Source: Iris pallida
Lineage: Eukaryota > Streptophyta > Magnoliopsida > Asparagales > Iridaceae
Direction of reading: 5' to 3'
NCBI GenBank assembly: GCA_029216955.1
Contig: JANAVB010010791.1
Coordinates: 8,326,868-8,390,867 of the forward strand
Length of the DNA stretch: 64,000 nt
Shown here: one piece after another, positions 31,590 to 42,769 of the stretch
Numbering within the stretch: position 1 is the stretch's first letter
Layout of the letters: each line of letters starts with the position of its first letter
Made by a program: the position numbers and the translations under genes
Notes under the pieces: model-generated
The model's database searches: none
Told to the model about the DNA's origin: nothing
The model's input: the letters and a program-made list of their open reading frames with translations, nothing else

Positions 31590-32829
31590 CCTAGACTCTT
31601 TAATCCGGGAAAGAGGGCTCGAACCGAAGGTACCTCTTCATCAAACCCTCCTTCTCCTCCTCAAGATGTCCAACCCATTCACCCTTTATTCAATCCTCCT
31701 CTACCTCCCAATGCCAACACTTATAATGAGCAAATTTTTGTCTCATTAGAAGCATCTAATGAGTGGTACTTGGACTTTCGTACTAGAAGTGTTGTGGCGG
31801 GACACCCGATAAATTCTACAATATTTTTCGACTTTGATCCAAACTTCAAGGATCTTTGTCTCGATAAACTTCTTTCCATTCAATCTGTCATATATCTTAA
31901 TACAATCAAAATGTTTTAGTGAAATATGACTCACGAAGACACCCGAATTTACTCTCGGGTCGTCGATATTGATATCATGTTCGATGATTTTGATCTTGCC
32001 GAATATTTTGAACTTTTCGATCCCAACTCTTGGGAGAAAATTGTTGATGCCCGTGAGTTCCAATTCGTTGGAGATATCACTCTTGAAGGGTTCAAAGACA
32101 TGATGTGTGAACCCAATACCCGCCCTCGCAAACTTAGGGCTAAGTATCTCAACAACCATTTTTATGAGCTCCATCGGATTATTTTCTCTTCCATCCTGCC
32201 CAAAGCAGGATCTATCGATGAGGTCTCATATCATGATATTACTGTCCTATATTTTCTTTACTTTACCATTCCATTTAACTTTCCTCACATGATGATGGAT
32301 TGGATGATCCGTACACGGAAGAAACCCAGATCGCTTGTCTATGCGATGTATCTTCCATTGATCTTTCGTGCCTTCAATGTCTCTTTGGACGAATGTCAGA
32401 TCTTAACTGCCTCGCCTTTCTGTCCAAGGCCTGCAGGAGTACCCCTGCTCCTATTCCCCTGCTCCAATTGAGGAGGAATCATCTGACTCCGATGCAATAC
32501 AGCCTGAGCCACCAGCTACCCTCGACTCCATTCGTGACATGTTGCGCGACCTCTTCCGTTTGGAAGACGATCGCTACACTCAGTTGGACTACCGAACTAC
32601 CCTGCAGATGAGTGCCATCAGCAACACTCTACACGATATCCGGTATAACATGGTCCAGCATCCAACGATGCCATTTTCTATGGGTCGGGACCCTTCTCGC
32701 GAAGGTTACCGGATTGATGACCCATGGGTCAGGCAATACTTGGATCCCGATGTGGCGTTCGTTGATCCTCAGCGCTCTGCTAGCGACCCTTTCGAGTCGG
32801 CCGGTCCATCCTGTTCCTATGGTCCATGA
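31590..32829 (+). pseudogene. Element F accessory ORF, 'putative plant transposon protein'-like
   Basis: From about 31590, after an acceptor-like CATACAG, a frame begins APRLFNPGKRARTEGTSSS and runs to 32469, broken by adjacent TAG and TGA at about 31918-31923. The remainder, after a frame shift, runs to 32829. The middle shows the fold typical of the transposon-associated family often placed behind pol: EKIVDAREFQFVGDITLEGF, LRAKYLNNHFYELHRIIFSS, a KAGSIDEVSYHDI segment and VYAMYLPLIFRAFNV. The tail has SIRDMLRDLFRLEDDRYTQL. The family resemblance is from memory of the pattern. Its role in the element is unknown (an env-like position, but no membrane or signal segment is seen). Confidence 0.5.
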
Positions 32830-33314
32830 TTGTGGTGGTCCTCTACCTGCTGCTGGAGCTACTGATGTTCACTTTAGTTATGGTTTTACTATTTTCATTT
32901 TATAGCACTATTTGCACTATGTTTTCAGTTTGTCTTGTTATGAACTTCTAGTTTATTTTGGGTTATAAAAATTGCTTAGCTGTCTCGTATGATATTTGGT
33001 TATGGTTATATGTTGTGTGTTTGCTATCCTTACTTTGTCATATTTGTCTCTCTTTAAGAGGAAGCTATGTTTATTTTTGCTAAATGACAAAGGGAGAGAA
33101 GTATGGATATTTGCTGTGATCTGTGATCTTACATGTTGTGCTTGGAAAAAGATTTTTGTATCAAGACACAACCGAAATAGTTGATTACGAGGGAGCCGAC
33201 ATATCGATTTACGGAGGAGCTACTCAATACAAACTACTCCCTTCACCAAGTGTCCAGGTAAGAATATTGTGACATACAAATATCGTTTTTGTCAATTATC
33301 AAAATGGGAGAGAT
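32830..33314 (+). other. Element F 3' non-coding region and polypurine tract
   Basis: T-rich stretch with GACAAAGGGAGAGAAG near 33085 and the terminal tract AAAATGGGAGAGAT at 33301-33314. No convincing ORF. Confidence 0.6.
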
Positions 33315-34280
33315 TGTTGACCCAAACTGGATCACAATCAACATAATTTAGAGAATTAACAAAATAATATTTGACATGATCCAATATGGCACAATGAGCT
33401 CAAAGTCAAGACCATTAGCTACAACACATCAAGCTCAAGACAGTCGTCATCAACATCTTGATCATTGCAATCGTACTTGTACGGATTCTGTACTTTTCAT
33501 TTTATTGAGTCTAGGATTATTTACGCTGAGTCGCATTGAGCTACCTTGAGCCTAGACATACTCCACCAAACAAAATTAGACATCACCAAACCAATCCAAT
33601 ACATCCAAAGCCCATTTCATAGTTCTGGCCCCTACTAAACAGAATTCAGGCCGAACTCTGTCTCCTAAAAATCAGGACACTAATTTTTAGGGCCTGCTTG
33701 ATACTAGTTGTCCAATGTTCGAAAATTTGAATTTTTGGGACAGAATTTAGGCTGAATTCTGCCTCCTCAGACTAGTATAAATACAGCTTGAATTCTTCCA
33801 TTTCAAATCATCTCTTACCTTCAAATATTCAAACCTTCTAACCTCTACTACTCTTAGCCCCACACTTTCATATCTCCTAAGCCACAACTTTCCTTAGCCC
33901 AAGGTACTCAGTGTGATATCAGCTAGAAGTTGTGTGCAAGAGTGAAAGAAAAGTCACTTGGACAATTTTAAGTTTCGCCTCTGTGAAGTTGAAAGAAGTT
34001 GGCGTGCTCTTCTAAGTAAAGACATGTGGTTGTACCCTATATCACAAATAGTAGATTTCAATCCTGAGCAAGAGTTCTCAGGCCTGGACTAGTCCTCCAC
34101 GAGGGAAACCAAGTTAAGATCGCTGTGTTTGTGTATGCTCTCCTGATCTCTATTTACTTCCGCATTTATCTCTGATTACTTAATTTCTTGATAGTTGTTC
34201 TGTGGAGTTGATATAGAGTTATATTTTAATTGGTGATTATCGACACAAACTCTATTCACCCCCCTCTAGAGTTGCCTACA
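33315..34280 (+). repeat. Element F 3' LTR
   Basis: 966 bp from TGTTGACCC to GTTGCCTACA, with a TATA box at 33776-33782 (TATAAAT). The right end is set where homology to element D's LTR begins. Its partner LTR is not in the window. Confidence 0.65.
33776..33782 (+). promoter_or_regulatory. TATA box of element F LTR
   Basis: CTAGTATAAATACAGC, in the middle of the LTR on the plus strand. Confidence 0.65.
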
Positions 34281-34850
34281 TGTTACTTCAAAGTGAAGAA
34301 CTAGCAAGAGTAATAGTCATACATGATAAGCTCCAGCTATAGTCTAGAATGCGCAAATCATGTTTAAACCCGTAGGCTAAATGTTAAGATCCAAAACACG
34401 AGCTAAACACGTGCTCGGAGGCTAAACGCCATAAAAGAATAATGTACATAACTAGTGGGAGAATGATATAGGAAAACCCATTAAGGTAATCTGGTGCTCC
34501 GAGTAGTCACCGTTGAGTAGATGGTACGGAAGATCCTCCGGGCTCCTCTATTAGATCTGGCCAAACAAAACCAGTAGGGTCAGACACCCAATAGCAAGTA
34601 CCACAAAGGAAGCCAAACTATGAACTAAAACCAACAAAAACTAACACAATAACGGATAGAGACAAAAATAAGTAAATCCAAATTGAGACTCGTGCACTAC
34701 CAATACACTCATCTCGAGAATAGAAAAGACAATAAACAAAGCAATATGGAGCATACAGTAAATAATATGTGACATAATGTAAACTATGGACATGTAAATT
34801 AAACGGAAGCATATGAACATGTGACATAAACTGAATAATGTAAAAGAATT

Positions 34851-34980
34851 GGTATATGTAAGCATGTAAGATAACTGGAACATGTGAGCATGTTAGATAA
34901 CTGGGACATTTGAGCGTGTTAGATAACTGGAACATGTGAGCGTGTTAGATAACTGGGATATGTGAGTTTGTAAGATAACT
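34851..34980. repeat. 26-bp minisatellite in element D left LTR
   Basis: Five units of the type ACATGTGAGCGTGTTAGATA plus ACTGG. The right LTR has six units at 57033-57188. Confidence 0.85.
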
Positions 34981-35399
34981 TAGGAACTATTCCGAAACCC
35001 AAGCTACAACCCGTAATCCAAACAAGGATCGGGTTTGTAACCCTTCTCCTGAACTGAACTTAGTCTGTAATCATTTATCGGCAAAAGTAAAGCATAAACA
35101 ATGATGTACTGAGATAAACAAATTCGGACACTGTCTAGACAAAACTAGACTGGACTGGACTCCATACAACAATCACGACCAAGCAATGAGTATGGCTTTA
35201 TAAATTAGCTAACTAGGGTTATCATAATCCTAATTACTAACATGTGTACTTTTGAGAAATCCAATCCAGTTACCTATCCTGCAGACTACCCGACTCATCC
35301 AGGCCAAAAGAAACGTGTAGACAAAGATTTACAACATTCATGTCTTGAGTTTTTCAAGATTCTAGCAACAAAACAGCTTAAACATGCAAAAACAACCAT

Positions 35400-35669
35400 T
35401 CGTGCGCACGCAAAAAAAACTGGCCACGACGTACGGGCGCGAGTGCATGATGTAAAAGCGCACGACAAACGAATGGCACATGTGTACGGCCGTGAAAAGC
35501 ACAACGCACAGAGCATGAGAGCATGGCATGATCGCACGCGTCCAATGAATCGCGCAGGTATGCATCGCGTGTAACATGCAGCGCACGGACGTTCGGTGCC
35601 CGGAGCGCGAGAGCACGGCGCGCAGGTGTACGACGAACGAATCACGCTGGTGCGTGCTACAAAATGCAC
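35400..35669. repeat. CpG-rich degenerate tandem repeats in element D left LTR (left half)
   Basis: Imperfect units built from GCACGACGCG, CGAATCGTGCAGG and CGAAACGTGCA blocks, about 60-90 bp each, continuing behind element E at 52902-53290. Open frames on both strands (35295-35732, 52793-53429) are by-products of the skewed composition. Confidence 0.7.
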
Positions 35670-35674
35670 AACGC
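35670..35674. repeat. Target-site duplication of element E, left (AACGC)
   Basis: AACGC before E's TGTAGGAGC terminus; repeated at 52897-52901 after its GAAACA terminus. Confidence 0.95.
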
Positions 35675-35749
35675 TGTAGGAGCGTAAAAGTGCTGCATGG
35701 ACTAAGTCAAAGAAGTTGAGAACTTTACGCAAATCAAACAGAATAAAAC

Positions 35750-35852
35750 TCTACGCGAGCTACTCTCTACGCGAGTTACTCTCTACGCGAGCTACTCTCT
35801 ACGCGAGTTACTCTCTACGCGAGCTACTCTCTACGCGAGCTACTTTACGCAA
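35750..35852 (+). repeat. 16-bp CTCTACGCGAGYTACT tandem repeat, six units
   Basis: Six near-perfect units in the 5' LTR. The 3' LTR has four (about 51833-51895). This two-unit difference accounts for 32 of the 33 bp by which the LTRs differ. Confidence 0.9.
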
Positions 35853-36322
35853 GAGCTTTCCACTGAACTTTATGCAGGGGACAGACTGTCAGGCCGTATT
35901 TAATGCGAGTGATTTGATCTGACAGATTGATTTTCTGACAGCAGTATACAGAAGCCGAGGAGATATTTTCACAAAACCCAACGCTTGTCATCTAGTGTGC
36001 AGATGGGTTACTTTACGCTCAGAAGACAGCTTCTTTTACGCACGAAAGCTATTCGAGCTTTTTACGCTCAAGGCTGCTGTGTGCGTAAAGTTTATTTGAG
36101 CTAATTTTACGCTCAAGGCTACTTTTCATCCACTTTACGCGGGAAGTCTATTTTGAGCTATTTTACGCCCAGTATGCTACTTTATGCAGGGAGTGCATTT
36201 TGGGTCATTTTTACGCCCGATCTTTCCTGACTACATGAGAACATGGTCTGCTTATGTAGCTTTCATGCCACACTTATCGAGGAACGTGTGTACGTGCTCT
36301 CCGTATTTTGTTGAAGTAGTGG

Positions 36323-36372
36323 GACACGTGTCATCATGCGTAGAGATCAAAACTCTACATGAGACACGTGTC
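36323..36372. promoter_or_regulatory. Paired G-box direct repeats in element E U3
   Basis: GACACGTGTC at 36323-36332 and 36363-36372, each followed by A[TA]CATGCGTAGAG. In the 3' LTR the first has decayed to AACACGTGTC and the second is kept. They lie about 90-140 bp upstream of the TATA box. Binding by bZIP/bHLH factors is inferred. Confidence 0.6.
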
Positions 36373-36462
36373 AACATGCGTAGAGGATAGTTTGCATCGT
36401 GGGTGACAGTTACTCACGTGAAGACCCAATTTTGTTACTTTTTACGCACAAAGGGTCAAGTC

Positions 36463-36470
36463 TATAAATA
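36463..36470 (+). promoter_or_regulatory. TATA box of element E 5' LTR
   Basis: GTCAAGTCTATAAATAGACTT. Identical in the 3' LTR at 52513-52520 and shared with element B. Confidence 0.8.
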
Positions 36471-36850
36471 GACTTATTTTCAACACAAACAACATCAAGA
36501 GATCAATATAGAGACAGGAGAGGAGATTCTGAGAAAACTCATACTTTAAGAGTGATATTCCTAGAAGCATCTCTTCAACTTTTTCTCAAGAACAGGATGA
36601 AGCAAAGCAAGAAAGCATTCGACTGTGCCATCAGTGTCGTTGCTCGATACCTTTTCGGTGACTTAGTTCTTCCGATTGTTCGTCTTCTTCAAGCAGTTTT
36701 CTTCATCATCATCGTATGGTCCAAGGAACAAAGTGATCGCTCTCAGATCAGACTTCTATAGCAATACTTTCTAGAACAATTTGTACTTTTTGTACTTTTT
36801 CTCATTTTCTTTCAAAAGCCAATTTTAGGTATTTTGTTAAGTGAAACAAA

Positions 36851-38274
36851 ATAGTAACTCTGCTGGGGACGACCTTCTCCTCTGACGAGAAGGCAATTGC
36901 TCAATATGATGATGTGTCGGTCGGATCGACAAAGAAGACTCTGGTTGTGCACTTCGACCAGACTGCCTACGAAGAAATGCTCCGAACTGGGGGTAGTACT
37001 CGCTGCTCCAATGTTCAGAAATCGCGAAAGGCATGAAAAGTTTGGATTCCTCAGTCCAAACCATCCTCGGATCTCCCTGCTGTCTCTGAAGGCAAAGGAA
37101 TCCTTCCTACTCCTGTTGTGGAGGCTCCCGTCTGTGACGAGGCAGTTCCTACTTTATGATATGCCCTGTACGTAAAAATCAGTCTCCCGTCTGTGACATG
37201 GCAGACTCTCAAGTTTTATGCTTCGCGCGTAAAAATCAAACTTTACGCCCTGGGCGTAAAAATCAGTCTCCCGTCTGTGACGTGGCAGACTCTCAAGTTT
37301 TATGCTCTGCGCGTAAAAAAAAAACTTTACGCTCTGTGCGTAAGAATAAGTCTCCCGTCTGTGACGTGGTAGACTCTAAAGCTTTACGCTCTGCGCGTAA
37401 GAATATGTCACCCGTGTGTGACGTGGTAGACACGCAAGTTTTACGCTCTACGCGTAAAGGAAAATCTCTCGTCTGTGACGTGGCAGATACTCATATTTTG
37501 CGCTCTATACGTAAAGGTAAATCTCCTATCTGTGACAGTGTAGATAAAGTTCACAATGATGCCTTTGCATCTAAAGTGAATTTAATTGCACGCATACAGC
37601 GTAAAAACATTGTTGCTAAAACTTCAGTTTTCAACCAACAACCTTCTTACACTGCTTTACGCAAGATACCAAACCTTCAAATTATGCGTAATGTTGATGG
37701 AGTCCTTTGTGCACAAAAATCGCAAGATTTATGCACGCAACTCCAAGCGCGTAAAAATGTACAATTTGGTTCTGCTAATACAGCTAGTAATCTTCTTTAT
37801 ACACAAGGGACTAAACGTTTCTCTACCCCAAATATAATGAAGAAGACTACTACCTCTACTTCTTCTGATTTACGCGAGTTGCTAGTACAAAAGCATAAAA
37901 ATAGACAATCTCATGTGACACTCCCCCAAGAAAATCATCATTGTGAGTGTCACCAGATTGTAATCAAATATTGCTGTTCGGCTTCGAAACGGTCAGTTTT
38001 TGACCGATTAAGCTATAATGAGCTTCAGCAACAAGTTGATGATCAAGAGTATGAGTTGTCATATGCGTCAGTCAACATGGCATCTCATACCAACAGAGGA
38101 CGACGTCCAAGACGCAACTCGTCCCAGACTCCTGGTCAACAACAGTTCAACAGACTTCATGATTCCTTTGAAGGGGTATATCAGCATACCCGGTCAAGGA
38201 GTCAAAGACAGTTACAATCTTCAGATTCAGAAGCTGGGGGTACCCAGTCTTTGGAGGTAGAAACTGAGTGTTGA
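36851..38274 (+). pseudogene. Element E gag N-terminal region
   Basis: Starts at the place of B's MATLLGTTF, but the ATG on the primer site reads ATA and the site itself TAGTAACTCTGCTGGG (G to A changes), so both initiation and priming are damaged. Following residues match B (TLVVHFDQTAYEEML). After a stop and a frame shift near 37150 the block 37156-38274 is open: tandem SPVCDVADSQVLCSARKN units, then QFGSANTASNLLYTQGTKRF, then the MASHTNRGRRPRRN island and QSSDSEAGG. Confidence 0.85.
37165..37530 (+). repeat. Coding tandem repeats in element E gag
   Basis: About six units of roughly 54-66 bp, each with CCCGTCTGTGACGTGG and one or two GCGTAAA motifs, coding SPVCD-VAD-LRS-RK peptides rich in Arg/Lys. 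Homologous to 16860-17230 in B. Confidence 0.85.
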
Positions 38275-39606
38275 TTCCTACCTCTATACCAATCCCTCTG
38301 TATCTTCAAGGAAGGTTGAATCCTATGCTATTGGAGATGAACCGGAGACGTCATCTGCTAATACAGAACAACGTCTCTCTGCCGTTGAGCAATCACTGAA
38401 GGCCATGCTCACCATGATGCAAAGCATGCATCAAATAATAATGACTCAGCAAACTGCTCAGCCGACAGTAGTAACACCAGTGCAGGTAGCAGCACAAACT
38501 CAAGATTGTCAAGGGGTTGATATACCTTTGAATTATCAAGTGCCGTATGTCAATCAAAATTCTACATCTCTAGATCCTATCATTCCAGAAGATGTACCAC
38601 CTCCGGTGGGGGTGACGGTACAACCAGCAACTATTCAATCGAATGTGCTTCCTCAAACTAGTGAAGCTATTCAAGCAGTGCGTGAACTAAAAGCACAGTT
38701 TGAAGTTCTGAAGCACAAGGATCAGCTCCAGAGGTTAGGGATTAAGCAACCTTATCCTCCTTATTGGAATGATGTACCCTTTTCTCCAAAATTCAAGCCA
38801 CAATCGATGGTGTTATTTGATGGAAAGGCTTCTCCCATTCAATATATCAATTATTTTGATATTATGACTGTGCATCTGCAGAAGAATGATGCTCTTCTCA
38901 CTCGAGTTTTCATCGGGTGTCTGACGGGTTCAGCTTACGACTGGTATCGCAGTCTACCCGATAATTGTATTTCGTCTTTTGACGAATTTAAAGCAATATT
39001 TCTTTCCCGTTTCTATGAGGGAGGCATGGACATGAACATGTCCTCCTTAATAGAAATCAAAAAAAGGAGAAGGAAGATACTCAGACGTTCATTGAATATT
39101 TCCGACAGGCAACCTTGAAAATGTCTCCTGGTATGCCAGATTCAGCATTGATTGATACATGCAAAATGAATCTGCGACCATCCATTGCTGTCTTTACGGG
39201 CTCTCAATTCACAGGTTGGGCCTCGTTCATCATAGCAGCGGTTTCAGCCGAGACCAATGGTAGGTTGGCTCGTGAACACGGGATGATCTTCGCTTCAGAA
39301 GACAAAGGGAAGAAAAAAAATTTAGTTAATAATTTCGACAATCGTAATGGAAAAGGGAAGGAAACCTTAGTGGTTAATCTTTCAAAACCCAAAATAACGC
39401 CGAATAATCAGGAGTCTTCCAAGCCAAAAGAAGAATACTCTTTCGATGACGGTGATATCCCAGGGATATTCCAATGTCTGGTAAAGAGTGGCAAACTCCA
39501 GATTCTAGAGCCGAAAAGACCTAACGAGATGAATCTGACCGACAATCCCAAGTATTGTATCTATCACAGATATATAATCATCCTACCAAGGCTTGCTATA
39601 TCTTGA
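38275..39606 (+). pseudogene. Element E gag capsid region
   Basis: Blocks 38405-39118 and 39115-39606 in different frames (an indel in the run of A and G near 39060). The capsid domain shows KQPYPPYWNDVPF, FDGKASPIQYINYFD, YDWYRSLPDNCISSFDEF and FLSRFYEGGMDMNMSS, then MSPGMPDSALIDTCK and KYCIYHRY at the start of the gag finger. It is the best reference for the Tat capsid in this window together with B. Confidence 0.88.
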
Positions 39607-40905
39607 AGAAGAAAATCCAGGAGCTGATAAATGCCAATGCCATTACTTTAACCAACGATGAGCATACGGTCACAACCAATATGATTTCTCTTCAATTTAG
39701 AAGTTTTCCTCCACAGCAAGTCCCAGATGGAATTGTCCCAAAGCTAAAGGCGACGATGAAGATTGTGAATATTCTGCCTGCTAGAGAGCAAAATGAAGGA
39801 CTTTTGCCTCTTATACTGAAAAATGGTAAAATCATGTGGGTACACCCTGATTTAGTACCTGAAACAGAGAATGAAGGTAAAACTTCAAAATCCAAGAAAA
39901 GTAAAAAAGTCAAAACCTGCAATATGATTTCTCATGTTTTAACCCTAGACCATGATGATTTGGATCATTTATGGGGAGGCATTCCTTTGGAGGATAGACT
40001 GAGGGGTTTGAATATATGCCCTCCAAGTTTGGCTCCTTCTACCAAGCTCAAACTTACTCATCAGCAGTGGTTAGCTATGAATAGTGTCCCCTTATACAGG
40101 GCACAACCAGTTTTTACTGCTTATGAGAAAACACCTATAGGGATTTTTCCTCTTGTCCCGAATACTCCTTCTCATGTGGCTACAGAGGTTTCTATTCCTC
40201 TTTCTCCTGTGGCTACAAAGATTTTTATTTCTCTTCCTCCTGTGGCTACAGAGGTCTCTGCTCCTTCTTCCCCTGTTAAAACACCTATCAAAAGTCTGCT
40301 ACCCACTCACTTGTACAATCAACAATCAGTCCATCTCATGAAAAAGATGGGCTACGACTTTCAAAAGGCAGAAGGTTTGAACTATGATAAAGGAATGCGA
40401 CTTCCTTTACAACTTCAAAGTCAAAAATCCACTGTTGGATTGGGTTTTGAGGTTCCTCATAAAAATTCTCGCAAGAAGAAGACTAAGGGAAAGAAGACTA
40501 AATCATGCAATATGGTACTTCATTCTCCTGAGTCCGAAGAAGAAACCTTTGCCGGTACGAGATCTGGGAAATAGTACCACAAAGATTATGAGGGATCTTC
40601 CAAAGAAATAGATGACGTAGTTGAAACACTACCAGTTCAACCATCTCATGTTCCTGCTAAACTATCTGTGGTTGAAAAGGGGAAACAAAAAGCAGTACGC
40701 TTTGACGTCCCATTGAAATCTGCTTCAAATCAAGGGGTGGTGATGAAGCCCTACAAATTTGATATTCTAGCCCAGTTAGCTAATACTCCGGCTAGACTCT
40801 CTATCTTCGAGCTGCTTCATCTTTCTAAAGAAAGCAGAGAAACTATGAGTGAAGCTTTGCTATAAGCAGACTCATGCTTAGCTCAACTCAAGAGTCCTGA
40901 CAATA
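39555..40905 (+). pseudogene. Element E gag C-terminal region
   Basis: Blocks 39555-40574 and 40668-40865 in one frame, separated by a stop (GK-stop-YHKDYEG). Conserved islands as in B: MISLQF, MWVHPDLVPE, FDILAQLANTPARLSIFELL. A Pro/Val-rich spacer with repeated PPVATEVS units (near codons 198-235) is longer than in B, another place of repeat growth. Confidence 0.75.
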
Positions 40906-40910
40906 TACCA

Positions 40911-41612
40911 GTGTCGTGCCCACAATGTCATAGTGTGATGGAAGTCATTCCCAATATCACCTTCACACAAGAAGATATGTTGTTGAAGCATAACAAGCAC
41001 GACAGACCTCTATGCAATACAGGGTATATTGAATCCACTGAAATTGACAGGATTTACATTGATCCTGGGTCTTCTATTAGCATTATTCTTCAGAGTATGC
41101 TAAGACCTTTGAGGATTCCTACTAGTGATTTGACTTACACTAGTACCACAATAGTTGGTTTCAACTATGGAAAGAGTAAACCACTTGGGATGATTCATCT
41201 GAAGATTCAGATTGGTGATCTTCGAACTATGGCGACCTTTTATGTTATCAACTCAGATGTATCTTACAACATCCTTCTCGGAAGACCATGGATACATGAG
41301 CATAATATTGTGCCTTCAACTCTCCACCAATACTTCAAGTACGTGGATTCCCAAGGGGTTGTGAAGACTGAGTTCGCAAATATCAATTCGTTTAAAGGTG
41401 TTGAAGCCTATTTCTTTGATTCAATACTCTACAAACAGGAGCATGTGAAGGAGATATCGGATATGGCCGAAGATCGATCACCTGCAGAGGACCAATCTGT
41501 CAATGAAGATCCTTCGAAAGAGCAACCTTTGAAGATTAAAGTCAAAGGTCGAATCCAACCCCAACCTATCAATAACCAACCTATGATGATCAAGGTCAAA
41601 GGAAGAACTTGA
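40911..41612 (+). pseudogene. Element E aspartic protease and start of linker
   Basis: Open block of 233 codons beginning with a CPQCHSVMEVIPNITF cysteine pair. The active site IYIDPGSS is intact, unlike B. Flap region TTIVGFNYGKSKPL and VSYNILLGRPWIHEHNIVP follow. The linker starts with KVKGRIQPQP units and ends in a TGA where glutamine/arginine is expected. This is the only protease of the three Tat copies here with all motifs in one frame. Confidence 0.85.
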
Positions 41613-42769
41613 GCTTCGTCTGAGGAATCAGTGAGCATTCCTGCCAAGAGCCAAGTTCAACCTCTCATGATCAAAGTCAAAGGACATACTTCTCGTACGA
41701 ATGATTCAGAACCACTGATCATCAACCTTGGCAAGTTTACGCAGAAGACGGATAATGGTCCGTTAATGATCAATCCGAAGCGTAGTACTCAACTTGTAAA
41801 TGATGTAAATATTGATCATTCTGTACTTTCTAATATCAATGAAGATTTCCTTTTGGAGTACATGGCTGTCAAATTTATTGAAAGAATGACTCTATCTGAT
41901 GATAATCAAAGTCATCAACATAAAAATGACATAGATACAGAGGAAACCATATACATTAATCATAAGGAAAACTCTTTTCCTCCACATGTCGATGTTGGAC
42001 CTTATGCTCAAAGGTTCCTAATTCTCCCTATCTTCTTTCTGTAGCCTCATCATCACAAGCTTGTATAACTTATAGACGTCATGAAGAATCTTATTTTGTG
42101 ATTCCGTCTAATAAGAAAAACAAGCGCCAAATTGTGTTCGGTATGGCTAGAAATATTCCTATTGTTCAGACAGATGATCTTAGAGATAAAGATAAAAGAA
42201 GAATCCGAATTGACAAATATAGTCAACAATGTCTCAAGATTATCCAGAATATGGGATATGATTTGAAGACTATACAAGGTCTCAATCAAGGCAAAGGTAG
42301 ACGATTACCATTATATGGTAATCCATTCTACCAGAAAACTCGACATGGATTGGGATATGATCTGTCCCACATGTTTAATGAAGATATACAAGAAGAATTT
42401 TCTTCCAGTTCTTCACAATCCTCAGATTCTGAAGAAATCCAGTTCATCGAATCTGATACATCCCACATGTATAAAGAAGATATGGAGGAATAATGTTCTT
42501 CCAATTTTTCACAATCCTCATATGCTGGAGGAGACTATTATGATGAATCTGAGTGCATATTTTCAGTCAACATGGTTTAAATTGATGATGAATCTGAGCC
42601 ATTTGAGAATGACCCTTGGGTACAGTAAATGGACACTCAATAGGAGCTTCGTTTTGAACAGCGACAGCCACCTACAGAGGATGAGATTGTCCAGATTGAT
42701 GTTGGAGACGGAACTACATCCAAGCCAATATTCATCAGTAAAAACCTTTTAGAAGAAGAAAGGGAAGAG
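41613..42769 (+). pseudogene. Element E protease-RT linker
   Basis: Blocks 41631-42044 and 42098-42493 (frame shifted near 42044), then decayed sequence. Contains LMIKVKGHTSR and further units and the IPSNKKNKRQIVFGMARNIP island, followed by FSSSSSQSSDSEE. No catalytic motif. Confidence 0.7.

Larger units (their letters stand above)
31404..34280 (+). mobile_element. Element F, 3' end of a probable Ty1/copia (SIRE-like) element
   Basis: Plus-strand remnant: extra ORF, AT-rich 3' region, polypurine tract AAAATGGGAGAGAT and LTR starting TGTTGACCC at 33315. An AAAxGGGAGAxATTGTTG junction and an LTR end with TATTCACCCCCCTCTAGAG are typical of SIRE-type copia elements. No RT or integrase is in the window, because element A is inserted upstream, so the superfamily call is modest. 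Confidence 0.55.
34281..35674 (-). repeat. Element D left LTR, part 1
   Basis: Aligns with about 56473-57545 of the right LTR (shared ATAGTCATACATGATAAG, GTAGGCTAAATG, GACTACCCGACTCATCCAGG). It then enters a CpG-rich tandem-repeat region (35400-35674) in which element E is inserted. Confidence 0.85.
35675..36848 (+). repeat. Element E 5' LTR
   Basis: 1174 bp, TGTAGGAGCG ... AAGTGAAACA. Rich in TTTTACGC and relatives. Holds six copies of a 16-bp unit (CTCTACGCGAGCTACT) at about 35750-35850, two G-box repeats and a TATA box at 36463-36470. Confidence 0.95.

Noticed and set aside
35295..35732. 145-codon Cys/Arg-rich minus-strand ORF and similar ones at 52793-53422
   Set aside because: Created by CpG-rich tandem repeats with open frames on both strands and no relatives or motif.
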